Part shown: one piece after another, positions 9,009 to 18,152 of the stretch | Layout of the letters: each line of letters opens with the position of its first letter | Numbering within the stretch: the first letter of the stretch is position 1 | Source: Atopobium sp. UBA1382 | GTDB taxonomy: Bacteria; Actinomycetota; Coriobacteriia; Coriobacteriales; Atopobiaceae | NCBI GenBank assembly: GCA_002305805.1 | Contig: DBQY01000014.1 | Coordinates: 116,470-170,856, forward strand | DNA length: 54,387 nucleotides | Direction: 5' to 3' | Notes under the pieces: model-generated | Database searches by the model: none | Seen by the model: the letters and a program-made list of their open reading frames with translations, nothing else | Told to the model about the DNA's origin: nothing | Position numbers and translations under genes: made by a program

Positions 9009-9974
9009 TCACAGACACAGTCCAACCGTGACGCCGGCACCCTGTCCTACTGAGCCGAGCGAGGATGGGTAGCCGGTGTCCATGACCTGATAGAAATAGG
9101 TGCCCTTCTCGCCCTCAAAGGAGACCGGATAGGGACTCCGGTACCACCAGGCCGTGGGAGCGCTGCCGTACTCGAGCGCCAGGACGCCATTGGAATCAGA
9201 TGAGCACGTGACGCCGGCCTCACGGAAGTAGGGGTACTGCTCCCCCTCGGCAGAGAGGATCTCGTCGTAGACGCCGTAGTCGATGTAATAGGTCCTTTCA
9301 CGAACCTCGTCACCGTACTCATTTGCAAAGAGGTCTATCTCACCTGCAACCTCGGAGAGCGAGAAGAGCCAGAGTCTGTCATCGGTAGCGGTAACACAAG
9401 AGCGATCCGAGGCGATGCCGATATTGTTGGTCGACTTCCTCACGGAGGCAACCTCCTCGGCGAGCTCGGTCGGAAGCAGCGCGAGACCATCATCCTTAAG
9501 CCACGCGCGCAGTGACGAGGCCTCCCAGCCGCCCTCGTTCGATCCGGACTCGTTCATGGGACGAATTGAGATCGGTGACACCATGAGGGTGAGACCCGCC
9601 CTTCCCGTGCCGTCGGAGCGCTCGTCGCATCTGATGCCGACCACGGTCATGGATGCCTGACGTCCGTCGGTGAGGGAAAGAGGGCGGACGTCACCGACCT
9701 CGACCCCCCACTCCCGGGCAGTGTTGACGCCCTCCTCGTCAGATGGGGCCTCTGCGATGAGCCGCGCCACGTACGCGAGCTCTTCCCAGTCGTAATCGGC
9801 AAAGTCGCCGGGACGGAGCACCTGATCGTCGCTCGAGGACACGACCTCGGAGCGATCGAGCAAGGGCATCCGTCCCGTTGCGACAAGGTACAGAAAACCC
9901 CCGCCAACGATGACGAGGGACACCGAGAAGACGAGCAGGAGCGCCGTCAGGCAGCCGCCACGCCTATCAGACAT
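9009..9974 (-). CDS. Membrane-anchored protein of unknown function (DUF6273-like)
   Basis: A 321-residue protein with a basic, Cys-containing N-terminus, one membrane segment (about 9-31, ALLLVFSVSLVIVGGGF) and a long extracytoplasmic domain. The domain has the layout I associate with DUF6273 proteins of Gram-positive gut bacteria: a Trp/Ser-rich stretch GGWEASSLRAWL followed by LLPTELAEEVASV, then LWLFSLSEV and WWYRSP. These motifs suggest a surface-exposed beta-rich domain but give no enzyme function. It lies 27 bases after dgt in the same direction and probably shares its transcript. The C-terminus (GAGVTVGLCL) resembles the glycine-rich end of the domain. The family assignment is a recollection of pattern, not a search result. 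Confidence 0.7.
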   Translation of the reverse strand: MSDRRGGCLTALLLVFSVSLVIVGGGFLYLVATGRMPLLDRSEVVSSSDDQVLRPGDFADYDWEELAYVARLIAEAPSDEEGVNTAREWGVEVGDVRPLSLTDGRQASMTVVGIRCDERSDGTGRAGLTLMVSPISIRPMNESGSNEGGWEASSLRAWLKDDGLALLPTELAEEVASVRKSTNNIGIASDRSCVTATDDRLWLFSLSEVAGEIDLFANEYGDEVRERTYYIDYGVYDEILSAEGEQYPYFREAGVTCSSDSNGVLALEYGSAPTAWWYRSPYPVSFEGEKGTYFYQVMDTGYPSSLGSVGQGAGVTVGLCL

Positions 9975-10001
9975 CTAGTGCACCCGCCTTTCGCGTTGGA
10001 A

Positions 10002-11039
10002 CTATCTTCTCCGCCAGGATCGAGGCACCTTGAGGCTCTCGTAGACGCTGACGGCATAGCGGTCGGTCATGCCGGAGACGAAGTCGGCGACCTGGAGGTC
10101 AGGACGGTCCTCATCATGTAGGCGATACTCGGCAGGCACCTCATCGAGGTGCGTGACAAAGTGGTCAAAGAGCTCGCCGAGCATCGTGTACGCCTTCGGC
10201 TCCTCCCATTTGGCGTCACCACGGGAATAGAGGTTCTCAAACAGGAATGACCGCAGGGACATCATAGCGTTCCTAATTGGTTCGGACATCGATATGTCGC
10301 CGGCTCGTGCGCTCTGCGTGACAACGTCATGGACCATCGTCTCGATGCGCTCGGAAGAGGTGTCGCCCAGCACGGATCGGGGCTCGGATGGGAGGTCGTG
10401 CTCCGTGAGCAGACCTGCGCGCTCGGCATCGTCGATGTCGTGACAGACGTAGGCGATGCGATCGGAGAGCGCGACGACGCGCCCCTCGAGAGAGGACGCC
10501 CTGTTCGAACCGGTGTGGTTCCTGATGCCGTCCACTACCTCACGGGTGAGATTGAGACCACGTCCGTCACGCTCGAGCAGGTCGACGATCCTGGCGCTCT
10601 GCTCGTTGTGGGCGAAGAGCCTGGACCCTTTGTCCGAGACGCCGCGATAGCGCGCGATGGCTTCCGAGAGCGCTCGCTCGCCAACGTGACCGAAGGGCGT
10701 GTGCCCAAGATCGTGTCCGAGCGCGACGGCCTCCGTGAGGTCCTCGTTGAGGCCGAGGGGGCGCGCAATGGAGCGAGCGACCTGGGAGACCTCGAGCGTA
10801 TGGATCAGGCGAGTCCGGTAGTGATCGCCCTCCGGGGCAAGAAACACCTGCGTCTTGTGGGCGAGACGTCTGAAGCTCTTCGAGTGGAGGATGCGGTCTC
10901 TGTCACACTGGAAACACGTCCGGAGAAGATCGGGCTCCTCGGGATGCAGTCGGCCGATGGAGGCGTCTGAGAACGTAGCGTCCGAAGAGAGAAGCAGGTG
11001 CTCCGCGCGCTCAAGGGTCTCGCGTCTCATGGTTTCCAT
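10002..11039 (-). CDS. dgt: dGTP triphosphohydrolase-like HD-domain protein
   Basis: Hydrolyses deoxynucleoside triphosphates to the nucleoside and triphosphate, trimming dNTP pools. The 345-residue protein shows the full HD signature: His in TRLIHTLEVSQVARSIA, the HD pair in LGHDLGHTPFGHVGERAL, and Asp in VALSDRIAYVCHDIDD; RRLAHKTQVF precedes it. Length fits the shorter Gram-positive dGTPase type. The ATG at 11037-11039 has GGAGG upstream; an in-frame TTG four codons earlier overlaps that site. It starts 63 bases after... the ppdK terminator region on the same strand, so it likely uses a promoter there or readthrough. Confidence 0.9.
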   Translation of the reverse strand: METMRRETLERAEHLLLSSDATFSDASIGRLHPEEPDLLRTCFQCDRDRILHSKSFRRLAHKTQVFLAPEGDHYRTRLIHTLEVSQVARSIARPLGLNEDLTEAVALGHDLGHTPFGHVGERALSEAIARYRGVSDKGSRLFAHNEQSARIVDLLERDGRGLNLTREVVDGIRNHTGSNRASSLEGRVVALSDRIAYVCHDIDDAERAGLLTEHDLPSEPRSVLGDTSSERIETMVHDVVTQSARAGDISMSEPIRNAMMSLRSFLFENLYSRGDAKWEEPKAYTMLGELFDHFVTHLDEVPAEYRLHDEDRPDLQVADFVSGMTDRYAVSVYESLKVPRSWRRR

Positions 11040-11055
11040 GGGTTCCTCCAACGAT

Positions 11056-11084
11056 AAAAAAAGAGGGGGACCTGCGTCCCCCTC
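11056..11084 (-). terminator. Intrinsic terminator after ppdK
   Basis: A 9-bp perfect stem (11063-11071 with 11076-11084) with a four-base loop, followed on the minus strand by a T-rich run of seven T. A textbook rho-independent terminator placed about 30 bases past the ppdK stop. Confidence 0.92.
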
Positions 11085-11115
11085 CCCGACTAGCTCATCG
11101 CCTCAAGAGCGATAA

Positions 11116-13875
11116 CTACTTGGCGACCTTCTCGGCGCCACCGTTAGCCTCAATCTTGGCCTGGGCAGCCGCGAGGCGGGCGATGGGCACGCGGTACGGC
11201 GAGCAGGACACGTAGTCGAGACCGAGGTCGTAGTACATGTGGATGGACTCAGGGTCACCACCGGTCTCGCCGCAGACGCCGCAGACGATGTCCGGATTGC
11301 CGGCGTGGCCACCCTCGACGCCCATCTTGACGAGCTTGGCAACGCCCTTGTCGAGCGTGGCGAAGGGGTTCGTCTTGCAGATCTTCTTGTCGAGGTAGAG
11401 CGGCATGAAGGCAGCCTCAACGTCGTCACGGGAGAAGCCAAGGCCCATCTGAGTGAGGTCGTTGGTGCCGAAGGAGAAGAAGTCGGCGTGCTTGGCGATG
11501 TCCTCGGAGGTGATGGCAGCGCGCGGAATCTCGATCATGGTGCCGACCGGGATGTCGAGCTCGACGCCGTACTCCTCGGCGACGGCCTTGATGTTCTCCT
11601 CGACGACCTCGCGGACGAGAGCGAGCTCCTCCTCGAAGGCCACGAGCGGGATCATAATCTCCGGCTTGGGGTTGAGGCCCTGCTTCTGGAGCTCGGCGGT
11701 GGCGGAGGCGATGGCCTTCACCTGCATGACGTTGAGCTCGGGGTAGACCAGGCCGAGGCGGCAGCCACGAAGGCCGAGCATCGGGTTGGCCTCCTGGAAG
11801 GAGTCGAGCTTGGCGAGAAGCGCCTTCTTCTCGGAGACGTCCTTGCCCTCGGCCTCCTCCTTGGCGATCTCGACGTCGAGGTCGCGCGGATCCTCGAGGA
11901 ACTCGTGCAGGGGCGGATCGAGCAGGCGCACGATGACGGGCATGCCGTCCATGGCCTTGAACATCTCGAGGAAGTCGCCCTTCTGAGCGGCACCGAGCTT
12001 CTCGACGGCGTCGGCCTTGACGGCATCGTCGTCGGCGAGGATGAAGTTCTGGATGAGCTGCTTGCGCTCACCGAGGAACATGTGCTCGGTACGGCAGAGG
12101 CCGATGCCGGAGGCGCCGTTGTCCTTGGACAGCTGAGCGTCGGCGGGGTTGTCGGCGTTGGCGCGGACACCGATTACGCGGCCACGCTCGGCGTCGTTGC
12201 GGACCTCGTCGGCCCAGTCGAGGATGGTCTGGAGGTCGCCGCCGAGCTCCGGACGGACGAGGGCGACCTCGCCGAGGATGACGTCACCGGTGGTGCCGTC
12301 GATGGAGATGACGTCGCCCTCGTGGAGGGTGATGTCGGTGCCGGCGATGGTGCAGACCTTGTTGACCGCGTCGATCTGGAGGGCGTCGACGCCGCAGACG
12401 CAGGGGGCGCCCATGCCACGGGCGATGACGGCGGCGTGAGAGGTCTTGCCACCGTGGGAGGTCAGGATGCCCTCGGCGGCAACCATGCCGTGGAGGTCGT
12501 CGGGCGTGGTCTCCCAGCGCACGAGAATGCAGGGCTTGCCGGCCTCGGCGTAAGCCTCGGCGTCAGCGGAGGAGAACACGACGGCGCCGACGGCGGCACC
12601 CGGGGAGGCGTTGAGGCCCTTGGCGATGACCTTGTAGTCGGCCTTGGGGTCGAACTGCGGGTGGAGGAGCTGGTCGAGCTGCTCGGGGGCAACGCGCATG
12701 ACCGCCTCCTCCTTGGAGATGCGGCCCTCCTCATACATCTGGATGGCAACCTTGAGGGCGGACAGAGCGGTGCGCTTGCCGACGCGCGTCTGGAGCATCC
12801 AGAGCTTGCCCTGCTCGATGGTGAACTCGAGGTCCATCATGTCAGCGTAGTGGTCCTCGAGGATCTCGAAGACGTGGAAGAGCTCCTTGCCAGCCTCCTC
12901 GAGGCCCGGGACCTTGGGCAGGTCGGCGATCGGCTCGGTGTTGCGGATGCCGGCCACGACGTCCTCGCCCTGGGCGTTGACCAGGAAGTCGCCGTAGCGC
13001 TCGTTGGTGCCGTCTGCGGGGTTGCGGGTGAAGGCGACGCCGGTGGCGGAGGTGTTGCCCTTGTTGCCGAAGGCCATCACCTGGACGTTGACGGCGGTGC
13101 CGAGCTCATCGGGGATCTTGTTCTGCTTGCGGTAGAGGATGGCGCGGTCGGTGTTCCAGGAACCGAAGACGGCCTGCTCGGCGAGACGGAGCTGCACCAG
13201 CGGGTCGTGCGGGAACTGGATCTTGCCGTCGACGAGGACCTCGGGGTACTTCTCGGCATCGACGTTCTCAGCGAAGATCTGCTTGAACGTGGCGACAAGG
13301 TCCTTGAGGTCGTCGGCATCGAGCTCGGTGTCGAGCTTGACGCCCTTCTCGGCCTTCTTGGCAGCGATGGCGTCCTCGAAGAGCTGGCCGGAGACGCCCA
13401 TGACGACGTCCGAGAACATCTGGACGAAGCGACGGTAGGAGTCGTAGGCGAAGCGGGGGTTCTCGGTCTGCTTGATGAGGCCCTGGACGGAATCATCGTT
13501 GAGGCCGAGGTTGAGGACGGTGTCCATCATGCCCGGCATGGAGAAGGGAGCGCCGGAGCGGACGGAGACGAGCAGCGGGTCCTCGGAGTCGCCGAGCTTC
13601 TTGCCCATGCGCTCCTCGAGGTCCTTGCGGTACTCGTCGATCTCGTCGAGGACGCCCTCAGGCCAGACGTTGCCAGCGCTGGAGTAGGCGACGCAGGTCT
13701 GGCAGGTGATCGTGAATCCAGGAGGGACGGGCAGGCCGATGTTGGCCATCTCGGCGAGGTTGGCGCCCTTGCCGCCCGTGATCCACTTGGCCTCGGCAAC
13801 CGAGTCGCCAGCGACCTCGGTCACGTTGTTGCCGTTGGCGTCGAAGCCAAAACGGTATACGTGCTTTTCTGCCAT
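11116..13875 (-). CDS. ppdK: Pyruvate, phosphate dikinase
   Basis: PPDK interconverts pyruvate, ATP and phosphate with PEP, AMP and pyrophosphate; in anaerobes it often serves glycolysis or PEP formation. The 919-residue protein has an ATP-grasp half (GGKGANLAEMANIGLPVPPG, then SMPGMMDTVLNLG), the swivelling phosphohistidine domain with GGKTSHAAVIARGMG (catalytic His, with the regulatory Thr two residues before), and the PEP/pyruvate TIM barrel with EIMIPLVAFEEEL, GTNDLTQMGLGFSRDD and VCGVCGETGGDP. Length is typical. The ATG at 13873-13875 follows GGGAGAAAA. It has its own promoter and a strong terminator. Immediately upstream lies a half-length relative of its regulatory kinase/phosphatase. 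Confidence 0.98.
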   Translation of the reverse strand: MAEKHVYRFGFDANGNNVTEVAGDSVAEAKWITGGKGANLAEMANIGLPVPPGFTITCQTCVAYSSAGNVWPEGVLDEIDEYRKDLEERMGKKLGDSEDPLLVSVRSGAPFSMPGMMDTVLNLGLNDDSVQGLIKQTENPRFAYDSYRRFVQMFSDVVMGVSGQLFEDAIAAKKAEKGVKLDTELDADDLKDLVATFKQIFAENVDAEKYPEVLVDGKIQFPHDPLVQLRLAEQAVFGSWNTDRAILYRKQNKIPDELGTAVNVQVMAFGNKGNTSATGVAFTRNPADGTNERYGDFLVNAQGEDVVAGIRNTEPIADLPKVPGLEEAGKELFHVFEILEDHYADMMDLEFTIEQGKLWMLQTRVGKRTALSALKVAIQMYEEGRISKEEAVMRVAPEQLDQLLHPQFDPKADYKVIAKGLNASPGAAVGAVVFSSADAEAYAEAGKPCILVRWETTPDDLHGMVAAEGILTSHGGKTSHAAVIARGMGAPCVCGVDALQIDAVNKVCTIAGTDITLHEGDVISIDGTTGDVILGEVALVRPELGGDLQTILDWADEVRNDAERGRVIGVRANADNPADAQLSKDNGASGIGLCRTEHMFLGERKQLIQNFILADDDAVKADAVEKLGAAQKGDFLEMFKAMDGMPVIVRLLDPPLHEFLEDPRDLDVEIAKEEAEGKDVSEKKALLAKLDSFQEANPMLGLRGCRLGLVYPELNVMQVKAIASATAELQKQGLNPKPEIMIPLVAFEEELALVREVVEENIKAVAEEYGVELDIPVGTMIEIPRAAITSEDIAKHADFFSFGTNDLTQMGLGFSRDDVEAAFMPLYLDKKICKTNPFATLDKGVAKLVKMGVEGGHAGNPDIVCGVCGETGGDPESIHMYYDLGLDYVSCSPYRVPIARLAAAQAKIEANGGAEKVAK

Positions 13876-13956
13876 TTTTCTCCCTTGCTTTCTTGTATGT
13901 GCCGGACGTCCCTTGGGGACGCACTTACGACGCACCGACAGAACGGTACTCAGCAC

Positions 13957-13984
13957 ATCCTAGCAGCGGATGACAAATTCGCAA
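13957..13984 (-). promoter_or_regulatory. Candidate promoter for ppdK
   Basis: Minus-strand -35 TTGCGA (13979-13984) and -10 TAGGAT (13957-13962) with a 16-base spacer. Initiation near 13950 would give a 75-base leader that contains a small CGTCCC/GGGACG hairpin (13907-13921). Confidence 0.5.
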
Positions 13985-14024
13985 GTTTGAATTGGACAAT
14001 CGGGGGCGATGTCTAGGCAAACGA

Positions 14025-14056
14025 GGGGCGGTCGGAACGAGAATTCCGACCGCCCC
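14025..14056 (-). terminator. Hairpin terminator after the PDRP-like gene
   Basis: A 13-bp perfect inverted repeat (14025-14037 with 14044-14056) with a six-base loop, 24 bases past the stop codon. The following minus-strand sequence has only a short T stretch (CTCGTTT), so termination may be partial. It closes the rpsP-glyS transcript before ppdK. Confidence 0.7.
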
Positions 14057-14079
14057 AACAGAGCCATCTGTGCGCGCAC

Positions 14080-14481
14080 CTACTCAGAGGCAGGTGCTCC
14101 CTCGTAGGTCGCACCGATCTGGTGCGTCGGCTCCTCGCCGGTGAGCGTGGAAATAACGGTCACCGCGGGGCCGAGAAGGTCGATCGAGGGGATGCCTCGA
14201 CGATCGAGCTCACGGCGAATCTCGCGACGCAGCGTGCCGTTGGCAAACGTGTGGAAGACCGCGCAGGGTCGGCTCGAGTCGTAGTGCTCGTCGAAGTAGG
14301 CACGCACCGTGTCAACGTCCTTGACGTTGGAGAGTCGCTCGATGTCGACCGAGGTCTCCCCAAACTGAGCGGCAGCGGCCATGACAACGGTGTTGGCCAT
14401 CTCGCCGCGGGCGTCAGACAGAACGTAGATGAGAGGGGCGACCTGTCCGAAGATGTCGTCATCCAGATCGAGCTTAGGCAT
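14080..14481 (-). CDS. Half-length PPDK regulatory protein-like (DUF299 N-terminal domain only)
   Basis: The 133-residue product resembles the N-terminal half of the PEP synthase/PPDK regulatory kinase-phosphorylase family (PpsR/PDRP, about 270 residues): PLIYVLSDARGEMANTVV, an AAAQFGE turn, AVFHTFANGTLRREI and SIDLLGPAVTVISTLTGEEP. It stops just where the second, catalytic half would begin; no P-loop GVSRxxKTP-type motif is present here or in the roughly 200 bases to ppdK. The ATG at 14479-14481 has a perfect AGGAGG. A hairpin terminator follows, so the short form looks like a settled gene, not a recent break. It ends the rpsP-glyS operon and directly precedes ppdK. A regulatory, non-catalytic role on PPDK is inference. 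Confidence 0.75.
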   Translation of the reverse strand: MPKLDLDDDIFGQVAPLIYVLSDARGEMANTVVMAAAAQFGETSVDIERLSNVKDVDTVRAYFDEHYDSSRPCAVFHTFANGTLRREIRRELDRRGIPSIDLLGPAVTVISTLTGEEPTHQIGATYEGAPASE

Positions 14482-14538
14482 CGCGTCTCCTCCTGTTTCA
14501 AGACCGTACGACAAGCGCGCCGACGATCACAGCCTACC

Positions 14539-16635
14539 CTACTTCTTGCGCGAGAGCGCCCCGATGTCGGCGATGCCCACGAACACCCCAACGAAGCGGT
14601 TGAGCAGCCGCAGGCGGTTCTCTCTTACCGCAGTATCCTCGTCCATGACAAGAACATCGTCAAAGAATCGGTCGATGGGCGCTCTGAGTTCGGCAAGGGC
14701 GGCGAGAGCGGCGTTGTAGTCTCCCCTGCCGAGGGCGTCGGAGACGGCGGCCGAGCCCCGCTCGCAGGCGTCGAGGAGCGCGCGCTCCGCATCGCCGAGA
14801 AGCGACGGGTCGACATCGGTGCCCAGGGCGGCGTCCCCGAGGTGCGCGGCGCGTGCATATGCCGTGGCGAGGTCGTCGAAGAGGTCGGGGCTCTGCGCCC
14901 GCGCGTCCTCGAGCGCGTGCGCGCGCGCCATGAACTCGATCGGGTCGATGACGCCGACGGCAGAGACGGCATCGATGGTGTCGACGCGCAGCCCCTCGTC
15001 CTTGGCGATTCCGACGAGACGTCCCTGGAAGAACTTGACGACGGCCTGGGCGACCAGCTCGAGGTCGAACTCGAGACCCTGTGCCTGATAGGCGCCGAGC
15101 GCAAGCCCGATCAGCTGACGAAGGTCGCAGCCGGGCAGCGTACGGAGCATGGCGATGACGCCGATGGCCGCGCGACGCACGGCATAGGGATCGGAGGAGC
15201 CGGTGGGGGGCTCGTCGATGGCAAAGATGCCGCAGATGGTGTCGAGCTTGTCAGCGATCGCGACGCAGCGCCCGCACGTGCCGGTCGGGAGGTCGTCGCC
15301 GGCGAAGCGGGGACGATAGTGCTCGCGGATGGCGGTGCAGACCTCCGGGTCCTCCCCCGCCGCGGCGGCATAGTAGCCACCCATGACGCCCTGCTGGTTG
15401 GTGAACTCGATGACGGCCTGGGAAACGAGGTCGGCCTTGGCGAGGTGCGCGGCACGGGCCGCAGAGGCAACTCCGGAATCGCCCTCCCCCGCCTGCGAGG
15501 CGACGGCGGCAGCGAGGCCCTCCATGCGCTCCACCTTCTGGAGCATGGTGCCCAGGCGCTCCTGGAAGGTGACCGAGCCGAGGCGCTCCACGAACTCCTC
15601 CATCGGCCGCTTGAGGTCCTCGTCATAGAAGAACTTTGCGTCGTCGAGCCGGGCGCGCACGACACGCTCGTTGCCGGAGGCGACGGTGTCTGAGACATCC
15701 GGGTCGGCGTTGGACACGACGACAAACTCGCGGGTGAGGTTGCCGGAGGCGTCGTAGATCGGGAAGTAGCGCTGGTTGGAGAGCATCGACTCGCAGATGA
15801 TCTCGTGCGGGACCTCGAGGAAGGACTCGTCGAAGGTGCCCACGAGTACCGTCGGCCACTCGCAGAGGTTCACCACTTCGTCGAAGATGCGCTTTGGGGT
15901 GTCCACGTGCGCGCCCCCGCGCTCCGCCTCTATCTTGGCGATGCCGGCCCGAATCGCCTCGGCGCGGCTCTCGGCAGAGAGGACGAAGGCGCGTTCGAGC
16001 GTGGCCTCGTAGTCTGCCGGAGACGCGACGGCGTGCTCGCCCGGGGCCAGGACGCGATGTCCGCGCGTGGTGTTGCCCGAGGTGACGTCCGCATAGCTCA
16101 CCGGGACGACGTCGGCGCCGAGAAGTGCGCAGATCCAGCGGATGGGACGGACGAACGTGGCGTGCTCCGACCCCCAGCGCTGGCTACGGTAGTTGGGCCA
16201 CTGAAGCGCGCCGATGACCTCGGAGGAGAGCTTCGAGAGGATGGGGGCGGCGGGCTCGGAGGGGACGCTTCGCTCGGCAAAGACGTACTCGTTCCCGTCG
16301 GCGTCAACGCGCCTGACGAGCTCGGAGGCATCGGCGCCGCACTTGCGCGCGAAGCCGAGGGCGGCCTTGGTCGGCACGCCGGACTCGTCGAAGGCGATCG
16401 CAGCCTTGGGGCCGCGCTTCACCTCATGGATCTCGTCGGTCGCAACGGCGACGTCGGCCACGAGGGCGGCGAGGCGGCGCGGCGTGGAGATGACGCGCAC
16501 CTCACCGTGGGCGAGTCCGGCCGAATCAAGCCCCTTGGCGACGAGTCCGCCGAGCTGACCGGCAGCGTTCATGAGCGGCGCGGAGGGCATCTCCTCAGTT
16601 CCGATCTCAAGCAGGAAGTCGAGAGTCTCTGCCAT
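14539..16635 (-). CDS. glyS: Glycine-tRNA ligase, beta subunit
   Basis: Beta subunit of the alpha2beta2 bacterial glycyl-tRNA synthetase, carrying tRNA recognition. The 698-residue protein begins MAETLDFLLEIGTEEMPSAP with the LLEIGTEE signature, continues with STPRRLAALV, RGPKAAIAF, and FVRPIRWICALLG, and ends in a DALR-like anticodon-binding helical domain with RENRLRLLNRFVG. Length is normal. Its ATG abuts the glyQ stop (TAGATG), with GGGGGAGG inside the end of glyQ, so the two are tightly coupled. Confidence 0.98.
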   Translation of the reverse strand: MAETLDFLLEIGTEEMPSAPLMNAAGQLGGLVAKGLDSAGLAHGEVRVISTPRRLAALVADVAVATDEIHEVKRGPKAAIAFDESGVPTKAALGFARKCGADASELVRRVDADGNEYVFAERSVPSEPAAPILSKLSSEVIGALQWPNYRSQRWGSEHATFVRPIRWICALLGADVVPVSYADVTSGNTTRGHRVLAPGEHAVASPADYEATLERAFVLSAESRAEAIRAGIAKIEAERGGAHVDTPKRIFDEVVNLCEWPTVLVGTFDESFLEVPHEIICESMLSNQRYFPIYDASGNLTREFVVVSNADPDVSDTVASGNERVVRARLDDAKFFYDEDLKRPMEEFVERLGSVTFQERLGTMLQKVERMEGLAAAVASQAGEGDSGVASAARAAHLAKADLVSQAVIEFTNQQGVMGGYYAAAAGEDPEVCTAIREHYRPRFAGDDLPTGTCGRCVAIADKLDTICGIFAIDEPPTGSSDPYAVRRAAIGVIAMLRTLPGCDLRQLIGLALGAYQAQGLEFDLELVAQAVVKFFQGRLVGIAKDEGLRVDTIDAVSAVGVIDPIEFMARAHALEDARAQSPDLFDDLATAYARAAHLGDAALGTDVDPSLLGDAERALLDACERGSAAVSDALGRGDYNAALAALAELRAPIDRFFDDVLVMDEDTAVRENRLRLLNRFVGVFVGIADIGALSRKK

Positions 16636-17553
16636 CTAGGCCACCTCCCCCTTCTTGGCGCCGTCATCGGTCTTGCCAGCCACCTCCGCGAGGTAGCACT
16701 CGCAGCAGAGCTTGGCGATCGTACGGACGCGCAGGATGTAGTTGGCGCGCTCGGTGGCGGAGATGGCACCGCGCGCATCGAGCAGGTTGAAGGCATGGGA
16801 GCACTTCATGACGCAGTCGTAGGCCGGCAGCGGAAGCTTTCGGTCGAGGCAGGAGTGGCACTCGGCCTCGTAGTCGTCGAACTTCTGACGCATCATCTCG
16901 ACGTTTGCAACCTCGAAGTTGTACGTCGAGAACTCGCGCTCGTTCTCGTGGAACACGTCGCCGTAGGTCATGGGCGTGCCGTCGGGCAGGTAGGACCAGA
17001 TGACGTCGTAGACGGAGTCGACGCCCTGCGCGTACATGGCGATGCGCTCCAGGCCATAGGTGATCTCCACGGGCACCGGATCGCACTCGATGCCGCCGAC
17101 CTGCTGGAAGTAGGTGTACTGCGTGACCTCCATGCCGTCCATCCAGACCTCCCAGCCGAGGCCCCAGGCACCGAGCGTCGGGCTCTCCCAGTCGTCCTCG
17201 ACGAAGCGGACGTCATGCTCGGCGGGATCGAGGCCGATCGCGGCAAGCGAGCCGAGATAGAGCTCCTGGGAGTCCACGGGGCAGGGCTTGAGGATTACCT
17301 GGAACTGGTAGTAGTGCTGCATGCGGTTGGGGTTCTCGCCGTAGCGGCCGTCGGCAGGGCGACGGCAGGGCTGCGGGTAGCAGGTCCGCCAGGGGGCGGG
17401 CCCGAGCGAGCGCAGCGTCGTTGCGGTGTGGAACGTGCCGGCTCCCACCTCGGAGTCGTAGGGCTGCATCACGGTACAGCCCTGAGCGGCCCAGTAGCGC
17501 TCGAGCTCGAGAATCATGTCCTGGAAGGTCAGCATTTTTTGACTCATGGTCAT
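16636..17553 (-). CDS. glyQ: Glycine-tRNA ligase, alpha subunit
   Basis: Catalytic alpha subunit of the tetrameric glycyl-tRNA synthetase. The 305-residue protein contains [40 protein letters not shown], the [20 protein letters not shown] class II signature and YGLERIAMY. Two ATGs, at 17551-17553 and 17545-17547, are both usable; the GGGGAAGG site lies between good spacings for each. A Lys/Asp-rich tail follows the conserved end. It lies 23 bases after lepB and 0 bases before glyS. The genus uses the two-subunit glycyl system, not the single-chain form. Confidence 0.97.
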   Translation of the reverse strand: MTMSQKMLTFQDMILELERYWAAQGCTVMQPYDSEVGAGTFHTATTLRSLGPAPWRTCYPQPCRRPADGRYGENPNRMQHYYQFQVILKPCPVDSQELYLGSLAAIGLDPAEHDVRFVEDDWESPTLGAWGLGWEVWMDGMEVTQYTYFQQVGGIECDPVPVEITYGLERIAMYAQGVDSVYDVIWSYLPDGTPMTYGDVFHENEREFSTYNFEVANVEMMRQKFDDYEAECHSCLDRKLPLPAYDCVMKCSHAFNLLDARGAISATERANYILRVRTIAKLCCECYLAEVAGKTDDGAKKGEVA

Positions 17554-17576
17554 CCTTCCCCTGTCTCCGACGCAGC

Positions 17577-18152
17577 CTAGATGAGGCCGAAGTCGGAGAG
17601 CGGCCAGTAGATCAAAACGGCTATCGACGTCACGTCGTCGACGCTCACCGGACCAAAGTAGCGCGAGTCCTTCGAGTTGGTGCGATTGTCGCCCATGACC
17701 CAGATGCAGTCATCGGGCACAACATAGGGGTATGTTATCCCAGCGGAGCCGGAAAGGTCGGAGAGGGACTGCGTGGGCTCGTCTCCCACATAGGGCTCGT
17801 CGAGCGTCATGCCGTCCACTACAACCGACCCGTCCACGAGGTCGACGGTCTGTCCCCCGACCGCGATGACGCGCTTGACGAGCGTCTCCCCCTCGACGAG
17901 CGGGCTGTCGAAGGTCACGATCTCCCCCGGCTCCGGGTCGCGCAGGGCCAGAGAGACCTTCTCGCCGAGCACGAGGTCGCCGATCTGGATGGTCTCGAGC
18001 ATCGAGCCCGAGGGGACGCAGTAGACCCCTATGACGAAGAGGCGCAGCACGACGCCCACCGCAACGGCGAGCGCGAGCGTGCCGAGGAACCAGAGGACCC
18101 CGCCGCCCCGCTCGGAAGTCGTGTCATCCTCAACCCTCATGTGTTGGGCCAT
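17577..18152 (-). CDS. lepB: Signal peptidase I
   Basis: Membrane serine protease that removes signal peptides from exported proteins. The 191-residue protein has a cytosolic N-terminus, one membrane segment (about 20-43, [19 protein letters not shown]), the catalytic Ser in CVPSGSML, the general-base Lys in [13 protein letters not shown] and the [14 protein letters not shown] box. The ATG at 18150-18152 lies inside the end of trmD (23-base overlap) with GGAGG at good spacing. The trmD-lepB neighbourhood matches many Gram-positive genomes, although rplS, normally in between, has moved away. Confidence 0.96.
   Translation of the reverse strand: MAQHMRVEDDTTSERGGGVLWFLGTLALAVAVGVVLRLFVIGVYCVPSGSMLETIQIGDLVLGEKVSLALRDPEPGEIVTFDSPLVEGETLVKRVIAVGGQTVDLVDGSVVVDGMTLDEPYVGDEPTQSLSDLSGSAGITYPYVVPDDCIWVMGDNRTNSKDSRYFGPVSVDDVTSIAVLIYWPLSDFGLI

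Noticed and set aside
11239..14016. Very long open frame on the plus strand opposite ppdK (about 925 codons)
   Set aside because: High-GC codon bias keeps the antisense frame open; the translation is low-complexity Val/Gly/Asp/Glu with no domain, and the minus-strand frame is clearly PPDK.
13876..14079. Missing C-terminal half of the PPDK regulator
   Set aside because: The 200 bases hold only the hairpin, a candidate promoter and the ppdK leader; no P-loop motif in any frame.
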